NCBI GenBank assembly: GCA_963716135.1
Contig: OY970289.1
Location: 992,001-1,056,000, forward strand
Direction of reading: 5' to 3'
Source of the DNA: CAVRAW01 sp963716135
GTDB taxonomy: Bacteria; Planctomycetota; Planctomycetia; Pirellulales; JADZDJ01
DNA: 64,000 nt
Below the pieces are notes generated by a model. The model was not told the origin of the DNA, ran no database searches, and was given only the letters and a program-made list of their open reading frames with translations. The translations under genes were made by a program, and so were the position numbers. Positions 1 to 7,569 of this stretch are shown here, piece after piece (within the stretch, counting starts at the first letter, position 1; every line of letters starts with the position of its first letter).

Positions 1-137
1 CGCGCTGCAAAAACTGCATGGTTCATTGCGGTTATGAGCCGACGGCGGTCGCTGAAACCTTCGGCTCGCTGCGCGGCTTGTGGCGCGGCGCGGAGCGTGC
101 TGTTCGGATCGTCAGGGCAGACTGCCTCGCCGGTTGA
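1..137 (+). CDS. hpnH: HpnH C-terminal end (partial at left edge)
   Basis: Only the last 44 codons are present; the frame begins at base 3 and stops at TGA 135-137. The visible residues RCKNCMVHCGYEPTAV match the cysteine-rich C-terminal region of HpnH, the radical SAM enzyme that joins adenosine to a hopene-type C30 lipid in the pathway to extended hopanoids. The remaining tail (about 28 residues) is not diagnostic. Hopanoids are known in planctomycetes, which fits the rest of the window. The radical SAM CxxxCxxC site lies outside the window, so the assignment rests on the C-terminal motif alone. Confidence 0.8.
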   Translation, partial: RCKNCMVHCGYEPTAVAETFGSLRGLWRGAERAVRIVRADCLAG

Positions 138-348
138 AAATAAAACAAGCCAACCTGTCACGGCGCTACCGATTCTAAATGTCGGTCCAACACGGTGCGG
201 CGGCAACGGCTGCAGCGAACCGATCGTCATCTCCACGGTGATTCGCCGCGGTGAATCTGCGGTTGATAGCGACCTCGGCGCTGATATGATTCTGAGGTAG
301 TTCTCGCCCAAAGTGCGAGATCTATTTGCCTCTAGCGCCGAGTTTGCC

Positions 349-1152
349 ATGCTGCTGGCCGAACCACCACGCACTGCCTACGACTTGCATTTTCGGTTGC
401 TAGGCGTTCCGGTGCGGATCACGCCGTTTTTCTGGGTGGCGAGTGTGCTGTTGGGTTATCCGGTGGCCAAAGATTTCTCAGAGGTATCACACGGGGAGTT
501 TTCCATCGGTTTGATGCTGATACTTTGGACCCTAGCCGTTTTGTTATCCGTTTTGGTACATGAATTTGGTCACGCAATGGCGTTTCGGTCATTCGGTGTG
601 GAATCCGACGTAGTGTTATATCATTTCGGCGGTTTGGCCATTCCACAGCGATCGTTTGGCTACGCTGCGGGCAGGCAGTCGTGGCATGAACCAAAGAAAC
701 AACTCGTGATCTCCACCGCCGGTCCGGTAGCCCAATTGCTATTGGCGGTGATCGTGGGCGCTATTTTTTACGTAGGCGGTTTCGCAGTTCCCAATCCGCT
801 GCCAATTCGGGGTCTGAATTTTTTGCACAAGGGTCAATTGCCGACCTTGCCACTCTATGCTTTTGAGTATTCGTTAATCTTCTCCAGCGTTTGGTGGGCG
901 CTTTTGAATTTGCTGCCGATCTATCCGCTGGACGGCGGACAGATTTCGCGTGAAATGTTCAACCTTGCGAATCCAAATCAAGGCATTCGCTATTCGTTGA
1001 TTCTATCTGTCGTCGTCGCCGGCATCGTTGCGGTGTATGGATTCACGCACAACGACACGTTCATGGGGATCATGTTTGCACTTTTGGCCTATTCGAGCTA
1101 TATGACGCTGCAGGCGTATTTCGGCGGCGGGCGCGGATTCGGCGGGGGGTGA
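349..1152 (+). CDS. M50-family site-2-type membrane metalloprotease
   Basis: Predicted intramembrane zinc protease of about 268 residues. Zinc motif HEFGH lies at residues 71-75 in a hydrophobic segment, and the second ligand motif NLLPIYPLDGG lies near residue 190; both are hallmarks of M50/S2P proteases. There are about six hydrophobic segments and no PDZ or CBS domain, so it is the compact type. A GTG at 313 is also in frame, but the ATG at 349 begins MLLAEPPRTAYDLHFRL, which looks like a typical start for this group. The C-terminus is glycine-rich (GGGRGFGGG). The substrate is unknown; such enzymes often release membrane-held regulators. The 175 bases between hpnH and this gene show nothing clear. 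Confidence 0.85.
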   Translation: MLLAEPPRTAYDLHFRLLGVPVRITPFFWVASVLLGYPVAKDFSEVSHGEFSIGLMLILWTLAVLLSVLVHEFGHAMAFRSFGVESDVVLYHFGGLAIPQRSFGYAAGRQSWHEPKKQLVISTAGPVAQLLLAVIVGAIFYVGGFAVPNPLPIRGLNFLHKGQLPTLPLYAFEYSLIFSSVWWALLNLLPIYPLDGGQISREMFNLANPNQGIRYSLILSVVVAGIVAVYGFTHNDTFMGIMFALLAYSSYMTLQAYFGGGRGFGGG

Positions 1153-1184
1153 TAGGCCGGAAATTCTTTGACGCAGCGCGCATT

Positions 1185-1207
1185 GCCCCGGGTCATTGAC
1201 CCGGGGC
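1185..1207. repeat. Perfect GC-rich inverted repeat between genes
   Basis: Two 11-base arms (GCCCCGGGTCA and TGACCCGGGGC) flank a single central T, so the folded hairpin is strong. No run of T follows on either strand, so it is not a classic intrinsic terminator. It sits between the M50 gene and the SGNH gene and may be a REP-like element or a transcript-end stabiliser. Confidence 0.6.
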
Positions 1208-1228
1208 TAAATAGACGGAACGTGACTC

Positions 1229-2024
1229 GTGAAATGCGAAAATGAAAAGCCACCGGCGCGGCGCGTGGTGCTTTTGGGCGCGAGCAATCTGACGCGCGGC
1301 ATTTCCACCGTCGTCGAGACGGCGCAACGTGTCTGCGGCGGCGGTTCGTTGGAAGTGTTGTCCGCCTTGGGGCACGGCCGGTCGTACGGGATCACGAGCA
1401 CCGTGCTGGGGCGCACATTGCCCAGCATCCTGGAATGCGGACTGTGGGAAGCGCTCGAGGCTCGAAGCGACGTGCCGACGGCGGCGCTGGTGACCGACAT
1501 CGGCAACGATCTGATGTACCAGGTCGAGGCGCCGCAGATCGTGGCTTGGGTCGAAACCGTTCTGGAGCGATTGCAACGCGCCGGCGCCCGCGTTAGCATG
1601 ACGCTGTTGCCGGTCGACAGCCTGCTGAGCGTATCGCCGCGGCGCTATTATTTTTTCCGCAGCCTGATGTTCCCGCGCTGCCGGCTGAGCTTTGCCGAAG
1701 CCGGCGACCGGGCGCGGCAACTGCACGATCGGTTGCAGGCGGTCGGGCAAGCGCGGCGTGCGACTGGTTCCGCAGCAGGCCGCGTGGTACGGCATCGACC
1801 CGATTCACATTCGCCGGCGGCATTGGCGGCACGCCTGGCGCGAGATTCTGGCTTCCTGGCAGGACGACGGCGGTGCGCTGCCTGCGCCGGCGGCGGGTTC
1901 GCTGCGTCGCTGGGTCTATCTGACCAGCCGCTCGCCGCAACAACATTGGATATTCGGGATCGAGCGGCGGCGCAAACAGCCAGCGGCGCGGCTGGGCGGC
2001 GGCACGATCGTCTCATTTTTTTGA
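1229..2024 (+). CDS. SGNH/GDSL-like hydrolase, one frame shift
   Basis: Protein of about 265 residues when read across one frame shift near 1751-1757 (GCGC context). Visible SGNH blocks: GASN with candidate nucleophile Ser19, the GxND-like block DIGND after residue 90, and a C-terminal DPIHI carrying the Asp-x-x-His pair. The part before 1750 is in one frame; the part from 1755 to the stop at 2022-2024 is in another (GVRLVPQQAAWYGIDPIHI). Both parts keep good codon use, so a sequence error is more likely than decay. SGNH enzymes cleave esters or acyl groups; the substrate cannot be told. It starts 76 bases after the M50 gene, so the two may be co-transcribed. Confidence 0.65.
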
Positions 2025-2183
2025 ACGTGGCGATTTTTTCACTGCGCCGCGGCGTTGCTGCGGTGAAAATCATTTCTTGAATCGCGTGTTCTTGTCGTGA
2101 TTCTCAGCGCGAAAAACTTTTTTGCGCGAAAAAATCGATCTTGACAATTTTTTTGTGAAAATGAAAAATTTTCGAAATTGGTG

Positions 2184-2212
2184 TTGCAATTATTTTTGCA
2201 ATGCGTACTAAT
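2184..2212 (+). promoter_or_regulatory. Candidate sigma70-like promoter of the small basic-protein locus
   Basis: The stretch 2100-2215 is AT-rich compared with its surroundings. TTGCAA (2184-2189) is followed after 17 bases by ACTAAT (2207-2212). An alternative -35, TTGACA, at 2141-2146 has no convincing -10. This is only a pattern match. Confidence 0.3.
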
Positions 2213-2419
2213 ACAAGCGTGATGATCATGTGCGTCGAACATTGGAAGGTCGTCACGGTGAAATTTGCCTGGTGTTTTGCACTGGAACGATTCGAACTGC
2301 GGCGACGACGCACATGAGAAGTCTTGGTTGGTTGTGTCGTGGATATCTCGCTTGCCGAGCTGCCGTCGAGGACGGCGGGCGGGCGCGCTTGCCACGAACT
2401 CTTTAACGGAGGACGTACT
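2213..2419 (+). ncRNA. Structured leader upstream of a 22-residue basic peptide
   Basis: About 200 bases without a credible protein frame. It contains an 11-base perfect long-range stem, CATGTGCGTCG at 2227-2237 with CGACGCACATG at 2306-2316. Inside it is a smaller hairpin, CCTGGTG near 2268 paired with CACTGG. The stem encloses about 68 bases, then the sequence runs to a strong Shine-Dalgarno (ACGGAGGAC, 2406-2414). I do not recognise a known riboswitch. It could be a leader that controls the small gene, or a small RNA in its own right. Confidence 0.35.
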
Positions 2420-2488
2420 GTGGCCAAGAAGAGAAAGAAGGCTGCCAAGAAGTCGGCCAAGAAGAAGACCAAGAAGCGTCGTCGCTAA
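2420..2488 (+). CDS. 22-residue lysine/arginine-rich peptide
   Basis: GTG start at 2420, stop TAA 2486-2488. The peptide begins MAKKRKKAAKKSAKKK and ends KKRRR, so about two thirds of it is basic and the rest is mostly Ala. The start is supported by a strong ribosome site (GGAGG, about 6 bases before GTG), and an intrinsic terminator follows 58 bases after the stop, so the locus looks like a complete one-gene transcript. The composition resembles the C-terminal tails of histone H1-like and HU-like bacterial proteins, which suggests nucleic-acid binding. That is inference from composition; no family is recognised. Confidence 0.6.
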   Translation: MAKKRKKAAKKSAKKKTKKRRR

Positions 2489-2546
2489 CGTTCGCTTCAA
2501 CAGCGCGGCCACTGCCCGCTGCGCCTTCTTTAAGACACGACGAGAA

Positions 2547-2587
2547 AGAGCCGCGGGGACATCGGTCCTCGCGGCTCTAGCGTTTTT
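2547..2587 (+). terminator. Intrinsic terminator after the small basic-peptide gene
   Basis: 14-base arms AGAGCCGCGGGGAC (2547-2560) and GTCCTCGCGGCTCT (2565-2578), with one G-T pair and a 4-base loop ATCG, followed closely by TTTTT (2583-2587). Oriented for plus-strand transcripts. The 132 bases from here to the end of mrp show nothing else. Confidence 0.85.
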
Positions 2588-2719
2588 GGGGAGCCCGTGG
2601 GCCGCCTGTCGGGTGTCCGGGCTACTCTCTCATCGATCTCTCCAAGCCGTTGCCGCGGCACGGCTTGGGCGGGCCTCCCCCTCTGCTAGCAAGACCGTTG
2701 CGCCTGAGGCGAGCGAACC

Positions 2720-3802
2720 TCACAGCGTGGGCAACGAAGGCATCGGTGGCGCGGCACGATGCTGGTCCGCCAAATTCTTGGCGAGTCGATAACAGATTGC
2801 TTCGAAATACGGCGCACTTTCTACGTCGTCGAAATTCGCCGCCGTGCGCCCTTCGTCGCCGTGCACGCGGATGGAAATGTTGATCGGCACCTCGCCCAAA
2901 AACGGAATTCCCAGTTCTTCGGCGCGCCGCTTCGCGCCGCCGTGGCCGAAGATGTCGTACCGCTTGCCAGTGTCGGGACAGACAAAGTAGCTCATGTTCT
3001 CCACGACTCCTAACACCGGAATGTTGACCTTGCGGAACATGGCGATGGCTTTTACCGCGTCCAGAAGCGCCACGTCTTGCGGCGTGCACACGACCACGGC
3101 GCCGGCCAGCGGCAGCAACTGAGATAGCGTGAGCGAGACGTCGCCGGTGCCCGGCGGCAGGTCGATGATCACGTAGTCCAATTCGCCCCAGGCGGTGTCG
3201 CGCAGCATTTGCGTGATCGCGCCGTGCAGCATCGGCCCTCGCCAGACCACCGCTTCGCCCACCGGGATAAAGAAGCCCATTGACATCACTTTCATGCCGG
3301 CGCAGTCGAAGGGTTTGATCTTGTTTTCGCCTTCTCGTTCCGGCTGGCCGCGCAAACCGAGCAGGTGAGGAATGCTGGGACCGTACACGTCGGCATCGAG
3401 CAGGCCGACTTTGGAACCGGCTCGAGCCAGAGCGATAGCCAGGCAGGCGGCGATGGTGCTTTTGCCGACGCCCCCTTTGCCCGATCCCACGGCAATGACG
3501 CTCTTGGCGGCCAGGCCGATGGAGCCGAGCTTTTGCGGGGGGCGCTCGTGGATTTTGGGGTCGATGGTGACCCGCTTGATCGCCGGAAAGCGCTCGCGGA
3601 TCAATTGTTCGAGCTCGGCCACCGTTTCCTGCCACAGCGGGGCGGAATGGGTTGTCAGAGCCAAAACCAGGGTCAGCGAGTCGCCGTCGATCCGCACATC
3701 ACGCACCTGCTCCATCTGGACGACGCTGCGTCCGGTTTCCGGATCACGGAAATCCGCGATCGCCGCCAAAACCGCCGTTTGATCGATCTTTCCCTCTGGC
3801 AT
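2720..3802 (-). CDS. mrp: Mrp/ApbC-type Fe-S carrier P-loop ATPase
   Basis: Cytosolic P-loop NTPase thought to carry and deliver Fe-S clusters, complex I being one known client in other organisms. An N-terminal MIP18/DUF59-like domain (about residues 1-85) precedes the MinD/Mrp ATPase with deviant Walker A GKGGVGKS near residue 110 and the conserved LLDADVYGPS, IDLPPGTGD and ENMSYFVC blocks. The usual CxxC near the C-terminus reads CPDT here, so the second cysteine is Thr. A GTG at 3808 is in frame, but AGAAGG lies 5 bases before the ATG at 3802, which favours that start. Reading frame intact. Its nearness to the nuo operon fits a role in Fe-S supply, though it is a separate unit. Confidence 0.9.
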   Translation of the reverse strand: MPEGKIDQTAVLAAIADFRDPETGRSVVQMEQVRDVRIDGDSLTLVLALTTHSAPLWQETVAELEQLIRERFPAIKRVTIDPKIHERPPQKLGSIGLAAKSVIAVGSGKGGVGKSTIAACLAIALARAGSKVGLLDADVYGPSIPHLLGLRGQPEREGENKIKPFDCAGMKVMSMGFFIPVGEAVVWRGPMLHGAITQMLRDTAWGELDYVIIDLPPGTGDVSLTLSQLLPLAGAVVVCTPQDVALLDAVKAIAMFRKVNIPVLGVVENMSYFVCPDTGKRYDIFGHGGAKRRAEELGIPFLGEVPINISIRVHGDEGRTAANFDDVESAPYFEAICYRLAKNLADQHRAAPPMPSLPTL

Positions 3803-3848
3803 GGACACCTTCTGTCTGCGTTGAGAAACCCAGATCGGTTGAAAACTG

Positions 3849-4286
3849 CTACTCCGCCCACGGGAGCGTGGCGAAAATGCGCTCTTCGATGGACAGGTTT
3901 TCCTCGCCGCCGGCTAGAGCGACCGCCGCCAGGCCGCAGATCGCGCGTCGCACGGTTTCGCCTAATTCCGACGAACGCCGCGGCGATGCGATAAAGTGCA
4001 CCGCACCGGCCTCGCGAGCCGCATCTTCCCAGGCGGACAATTTTCGATCCGCGACGACGATCGGCATTACTTGAGGAAAGTCACGGTCGATCTGCAACAG
4101 CGCGGCCACAAGTTGCTCTGTCTTTTCGGCCATTAGTTCTAGTATCACGACGGCACCTGGGCAACCTGGCAGAAGCGGCCACAGCTCGCTCAAACTGCGG
4201 ATCTCCACCAGTGAGATGCCCTGCGGCAACTCGCGCCGGAGCGCTGCGGCCCAACGGCCATCGCTTTCACAGACGATGGCCGACAT
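3849..4286 (-). CDS. Receiver-like protein lacking the phospho-acceptor
   Basis: About 145 residues with the alternating beta/alpha pattern of a response-regulator receiver: SAIVCESDGRW at the first strand, AVVILEL at the third, MPIVVADRKL at the fourth. The expected acidic pair and the phospho-accepting Asp are not visible (ILEL at that strand), and the usual Lys-Pro after the fifth strand reads SPRR. I therefore read it as a pseudo-receiver, with modest certainty. Its ATG lies 4 bases after the stop of the NtrC-like gene; an earlier ATG at 4316 would overlap that gene. The tight coupling suggests the two act together. Confidence 0.55.
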   Translation of the reverse strand: MSAIVCESDGRWAAALRRELPQGISLVEIRSLSELWPLLPGCPGAVVILELMAEKTEQLVAALLQIDRDFPQVMPIVVADRKLSAWEDAAREAGAVHFIASPRRSSELGETVRRAICGLAAVALAGGEENLSIEERIFATLPWAE

Positions 4287-4290
4287 CAGT

Positions 4291-5684
4291 TTACTCTTCG
4301 TCTGGTTTTTCACCATGCTCTAATCCCAACTGCACCATGCGTCGGTACAGCCTCGGCCTCGTTAGACCCAGCAGGCGTGCCGCCTTGCTCTTGTTTCCCT
4401 TCGAATCTCTTAGGCGCGCTGGATCAGTTCGGTCTCGATGCCGGCCAAAAAATTCTCCAGATTGATGACGTCGGGTTGTTTGCGCGGCAGGCGCGCCGCA
4501 TCGGCGGCCAGCCCGAGCCGCTTGGGTAAATCCGCATCGTGCACCTCGATGCCGTCCGCGCTGCTGCAGGCCTCGCGGACCGCGGCGGCCAATTCGGCAA
4601 TTTGCCCCGGCCAATCGTAGGCCACGAGGCGATCGAGCGCATCGGGCGTAAAGCCCCGCAATTGCTTGTCACCCTCGGCGTTGAAATCTTCCAGCAGCAT
4701 TTGGGCCACCAGTGGAATGTCGTCGCGCCGGGCCGAAAGCGGCGGAAGCTCGATCACCAACGTGCCCAGCGCATGCGCCAGTTCGGGCAGAAAGCGGCCG
4801 CTGGAGGCCAGCGATTCCAGCGGATGCGTCGCTGTTGCCATCACGCGAATATTTTTCGGCAGGGTCGCCAGCCAACGCACCACGTCGGGTTGTACTTCCG
4901 CCGGCAGCAAATGCACGTCGCTCAAGAGGAGCGTCACCCGGACGTCGTTTGCCGGCTGACTATGGCGCGTGATCAAGCTGGCAATGGTGGATCGAAAGGC
5001 TTCTGGCGGCAGCGCCGAGCATGCCACCGGCGCAAAAGTGCCCAGCGGCGGTTGCTGAGCGAAATGAATGGTTCGCGCGACGTGCTGCCGTCCGCTGCCG
5101 GCCGGCCCCAGCACCAGCACCGTGCCAGTTCCCGCCGCGGCAAGATCGACCTGAGCCCGGACGCGCTTCATCGCCGCGCTCGCGCCGGCGAGCCGTTCCA
5201 CGTGATGCCAGCGGGCCAGCTCGTTTCGCAGGCGCGCGACGCAATCGTGCAGTTGACGGGCTTCATCCGCCGGCGGGGCGCCGTTGTTTTCCGCCGGCGA
5301 CGCATGGGGCGGCAGATCGATGGAGTCGACGACGACCAGCACGCCGATCCAGTTGTCGGATTGCCCACGCAAAGGCACAAATTCGGCGGAGCGGTGCCAA
5401 AGGCGGCCATCGGAAGAAGATTTCGACACCTGCCCCGTGGTTCGACGCCCTTGAAAGGCCTCCGGGGGCGGGCAGAGCGCATCGGCGGCGGCCGCCAGGG
5501 GGTCGGTATTGTGCGATTGCCAACGGCACTGGCGCCCCATGAGCAGGTCTGCCGGGGCTTCAATCCAATCGGCACAGGCGGCATTGAGGAACACGATCCG
5601 CCGCTCGTCATCAACCAGATACACCGGCTGAGCCGCATCCTGGAGCAGGCGAAGCAAATCGTGGGTGGCGCGAGCAATAGGCAT
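4291..5684 (-). CDS. NtrC-like regulator (PAS, degenerate AAA+, Fis HTH), one frame shift
   Basis: Three parts are visible: a PAS-like sensor (about residues 10-125), an AAA+ region of the sigma54-activator type (about 165-390), and a Fis-type helix-turn-helix (GNKSKAARLLGLTRPRLYRR) at the C-terminus. The last part is in another frame; the shift lies at 4409-4419, beside GCGCGC. The ATPase core is unusual. Walker A reads GPAGSGRQ (no Lys-Ser/Thr), Walker B reads TLLLSDV (no Asp-Glu pair), the GAFTGA loop that contacts sigma54 is absent, and the arginine-finger segment reads GRFLPELAHAL. It most likely binds DNA but does not remodel sigma54 holoenzyme. An 18-base palindrome lies 64 bases upstream. 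Confidence 0.75.
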
Positions 5685-5747
5685 GGCTTGTACGCCCTAT
5701 TGTACTCGTGCGGCGGCTGCAAAAAACTTCGGCCAGGCCGATTGCCC

Positions 5748-5765
5748 GTGACAACCGGTTGTCAC
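5748..5765. promoter_or_regulatory. 18-base perfect palindrome upstream of the NtrC-like gene
   Basis: GTGACAACCGGTTGTCAC is a perfect 18-base palindrome, 64 to 81 bases before the start codon at 5684. Size and position suit a dimeric operator or upstream activating site, possibly for the regulator itself, whose Fis-type HTH would be the natural reader. It also lies just before a plus-strand terminator, so it could act in both directions. Confidence 0.5.
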
Positions 5766-5800
5766 ACCCCTGTGCTAGGCTTCTTCGCCTCCACCTATAG

Positions 5801-5842
5801 TCGCCTCTCCGGGAATGGGGCAGCCCGGATGAGGCGATTTTT
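5801..5842 (+). terminator. Plus-strand intrinsic terminator without an obvious gene
   Basis: Arms TCGCCTC-t-CCGGG and CCCGG-at-GAGGCGA are followed at once by TTTTT (5838-5842). On the minus strand there is no T run after the stem, so it is not oriented to end the nuo transcript. No plus-strand protein frame is seen nearby; the transcript it ends, if any, would be short. Confidence 0.6.
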
Positions 5843-5906
5843 CTTGCGCCAGCGCGCGAGCCGTTTGTCGCAGGGCGATTGTGATTGATGGGGCCGGTCG
5901 ATACGG

Positions 5907-7559
5907 CTACGGGGCGAATTTATCGCCGCGCATCGCCATTTGGGCAGGCGATTTGGGGGCGAGGTCACCGGTTGCCTGTTGAGCCGCGCCGCGCTCCAGC
6001 GAACGGCCGGCGCTGTTGGCCAGCGCCACGATTCGTCCGGGATACAATCCAACGCCGATTACCACGAGCAGACATGCCAACATGGCCAGCGCCGCGCTGC
6101 GCCGCGCTGCGCGGATCTCGGACTCGGCGGGGTGGCGGAAATACATGACGCCGATGACTCGCAGATAATACGCCGCGCCGATGGCGGCATTCAGCACCGT
6201 CACCACCGCCAGTCCGATGAACCATGGCCGCAACAGTATGCCGGAGGCCGATGGGGCTTCGTCCAGCGTGAGCGCGCTGAACAGCAGCGCGAACTTGCCC
6301 CAAAACCCTGCCAGCGGCGGCAGCCCCGCCAGGCTGAACATAAACACAGCCATTGCCAGCGCGACGACTGGGTGGCGGCGATTCAACCCGGCGATTTCGT
6401 CGAGCGTATCGACTTGCTTTGCGGCGCCGCTACTGAGGTAGACTAGTGCCGCAAACGCGCCCATCGTGGCGAACATGTACACGGCGAGGTAGAACATCGC
6501 GGCGCCCAAGCCTTCGAACGCTTTCGCGGCGGCGTCGCTGGCGAGAATTCCGGTATTGGTTTGCGCGGCAAGGGCGACCGCCACGCCGATCAATATATAG
6601 CCGGCATGAGCGATCGAGGAATATGCCAGCAGCCGGCGGATATTGTTCTGCCACAGCGCCATGACGTTCCCCAGCGTCATGGTAAGCACGGAGATCACCA
6701 GGGCGATTTTCCATCCCAGCGAGGCCATCTCCACCGTGGGCATTCCGGCGATCACAATCCGCGCCAATACGGCCAGGCCCGCGATCTTCGGCAATGTCGC
6801 CAGCACACCGGCGTTGGCGTGGCTCGTGCCCTGATAGACGTCGGGGGCGTAAAAATGAAACGGCACGGCGGTCAGTCGAAACGCCAGCGCGGCAAACACC
6901 AACAGCATGGCCAGCGGGGCCAGTGCCGGGCTGAAATTGGCTTGCGCCGCCGCGGCGGCGTTTCCCGACAAGGCCTGTGCAATTTGAGGCAGCCGCATCG
7001 AACCGGCGATGCCATACAGGAAACTGAAGCCATACAGCAGCACGGCCGAGGACAGAATGCTCAGGAAAAAATATTTCGACGCCGCTTCCTGCCCCTTTTG
7101 ATCGTGGCGGCCGACGTACAGCAGCACGTAAGTCGGAATCGAAACCAGCTCCAGCCCCGCGAACAACAAAATCAATTCGTTTGCTGCGGCGATCAGCATC
7201 AAGCCGGCCAGCATCAACAGAAGCGAAGCGGCTTCTTCGGCGCTTTGCTCAAAGCGATGGGGGCGAGACAAGAGCAGGATCAGCACGGCGCCCACGGCCA
7301 AAATTCCCCAGCGCACGGTGTAGCCGAACAAATCGACGGTTAATGGGCCGCTAGCGTGCAGCGTAGCGGCCGTGTCGGGACTGGCGATCGCACTGGATTG
7401 GCCGCACAGCGCCACCGCGGCAATCAGCAGGCCACCCAGCGCAAACCAGGCGCTAGCGCGCTGCGGCAGGCCGAAGGCGCCGGCGATGTAAATCAGCGTG
7501 GCCACAACGACCAAGATGATTTCGGGCAGCAGCAGCGCTAGGGTGGTCGAGTCGGTCAT
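5907..7559 (-). CDS. nuoN: NADH-quinone oxidoreductase subunit N
   Basis: Antiporter-like proton-pumping subunit in the membrane arm of complex I; 550 residues, about 14 transmembrane segments, intact frame. Conserved blocks include AGLELVSIPTYVLLYV with Glu137, SKYFFLSILSS with Lys162, PFHFYAPDVYQG, and ATLPKIAGL with Lys258. The residue before PFHFYAPDVYQG that is Lys217 in E. coli NuoN is Arg228 here (AFRLTAVPF). It is the last gene of the nuo operon, 10 bases after nuoM. About 145 bases beyond its end lies the region shared with the NtrC-like regulator. Confidence 0.97.
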   Translation of the reverse strand: MTDSTTLALLLPEIILVVVATLIYIAGAFGLPQRASAWFALGGLLIAAVALCGQSSAIASPDTAATLHASGPLTVDLFGYTVRWGILAVGAVLILLLSRPHRFEQSAEEAASLLLMLAGLMLIAAANELILLFAGLELVSIPTYVLLYVGRHDQKGQEAASKYFFLSILSSAVLLYGFSFLYGIAGSMRLPQIAQALSGNAAAAAQANFSPALAPLAMLLVFAALAFRLTAVPFHFYAPDVYQGTSHANAGVLATLPKIAGLAVLARIVIAGMPTVEMASLGWKIALVISVLTMTLGNVMALWQNNIRRLLAYSSIAHAGYILIGVAVALAAQTNTGILASDAAAKAFEGLGAAMFYLAVYMFATMGAFAALVYLSSGAAKQVDTLDEIAGLNRRHPVVALAMAVFMFSLAGLPPLAGFWGKFALLFSALTLDEAPSASGILLRPWFIGLAVVTVLNAAIGAAYYLRVIGVMYFRHPAESEIRAARRSAALAMLACLLVVIGVGLYPGRIVALANSAGRSLERGAAQQATGDLAPKSPAQMAMRGDKFAP

Positions 7560-7569
7560 GTTGAATTGA

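Noticed and set aside
34..300. 88-codon plus-strand frame at the left edge
   Set aside because: It overlaps the hpnH end in another frame and has no motif or ribosome site.
2265..2792. 175-codon plus-strand frame across the small basic-peptide locus
   Set aside because: It runs through the structured leader and terminator, is Arg/Ala-rich without motifs, and has no ribosome site; the short frame at 2420 has one.
5685..5748. Sigma54 promoter before the NtrC-like gene (CTGGCC...TTGCA)
   Set aside because: GG and GC are 12 bases apart, not 10, so it does not meet the -24/-12 rule.
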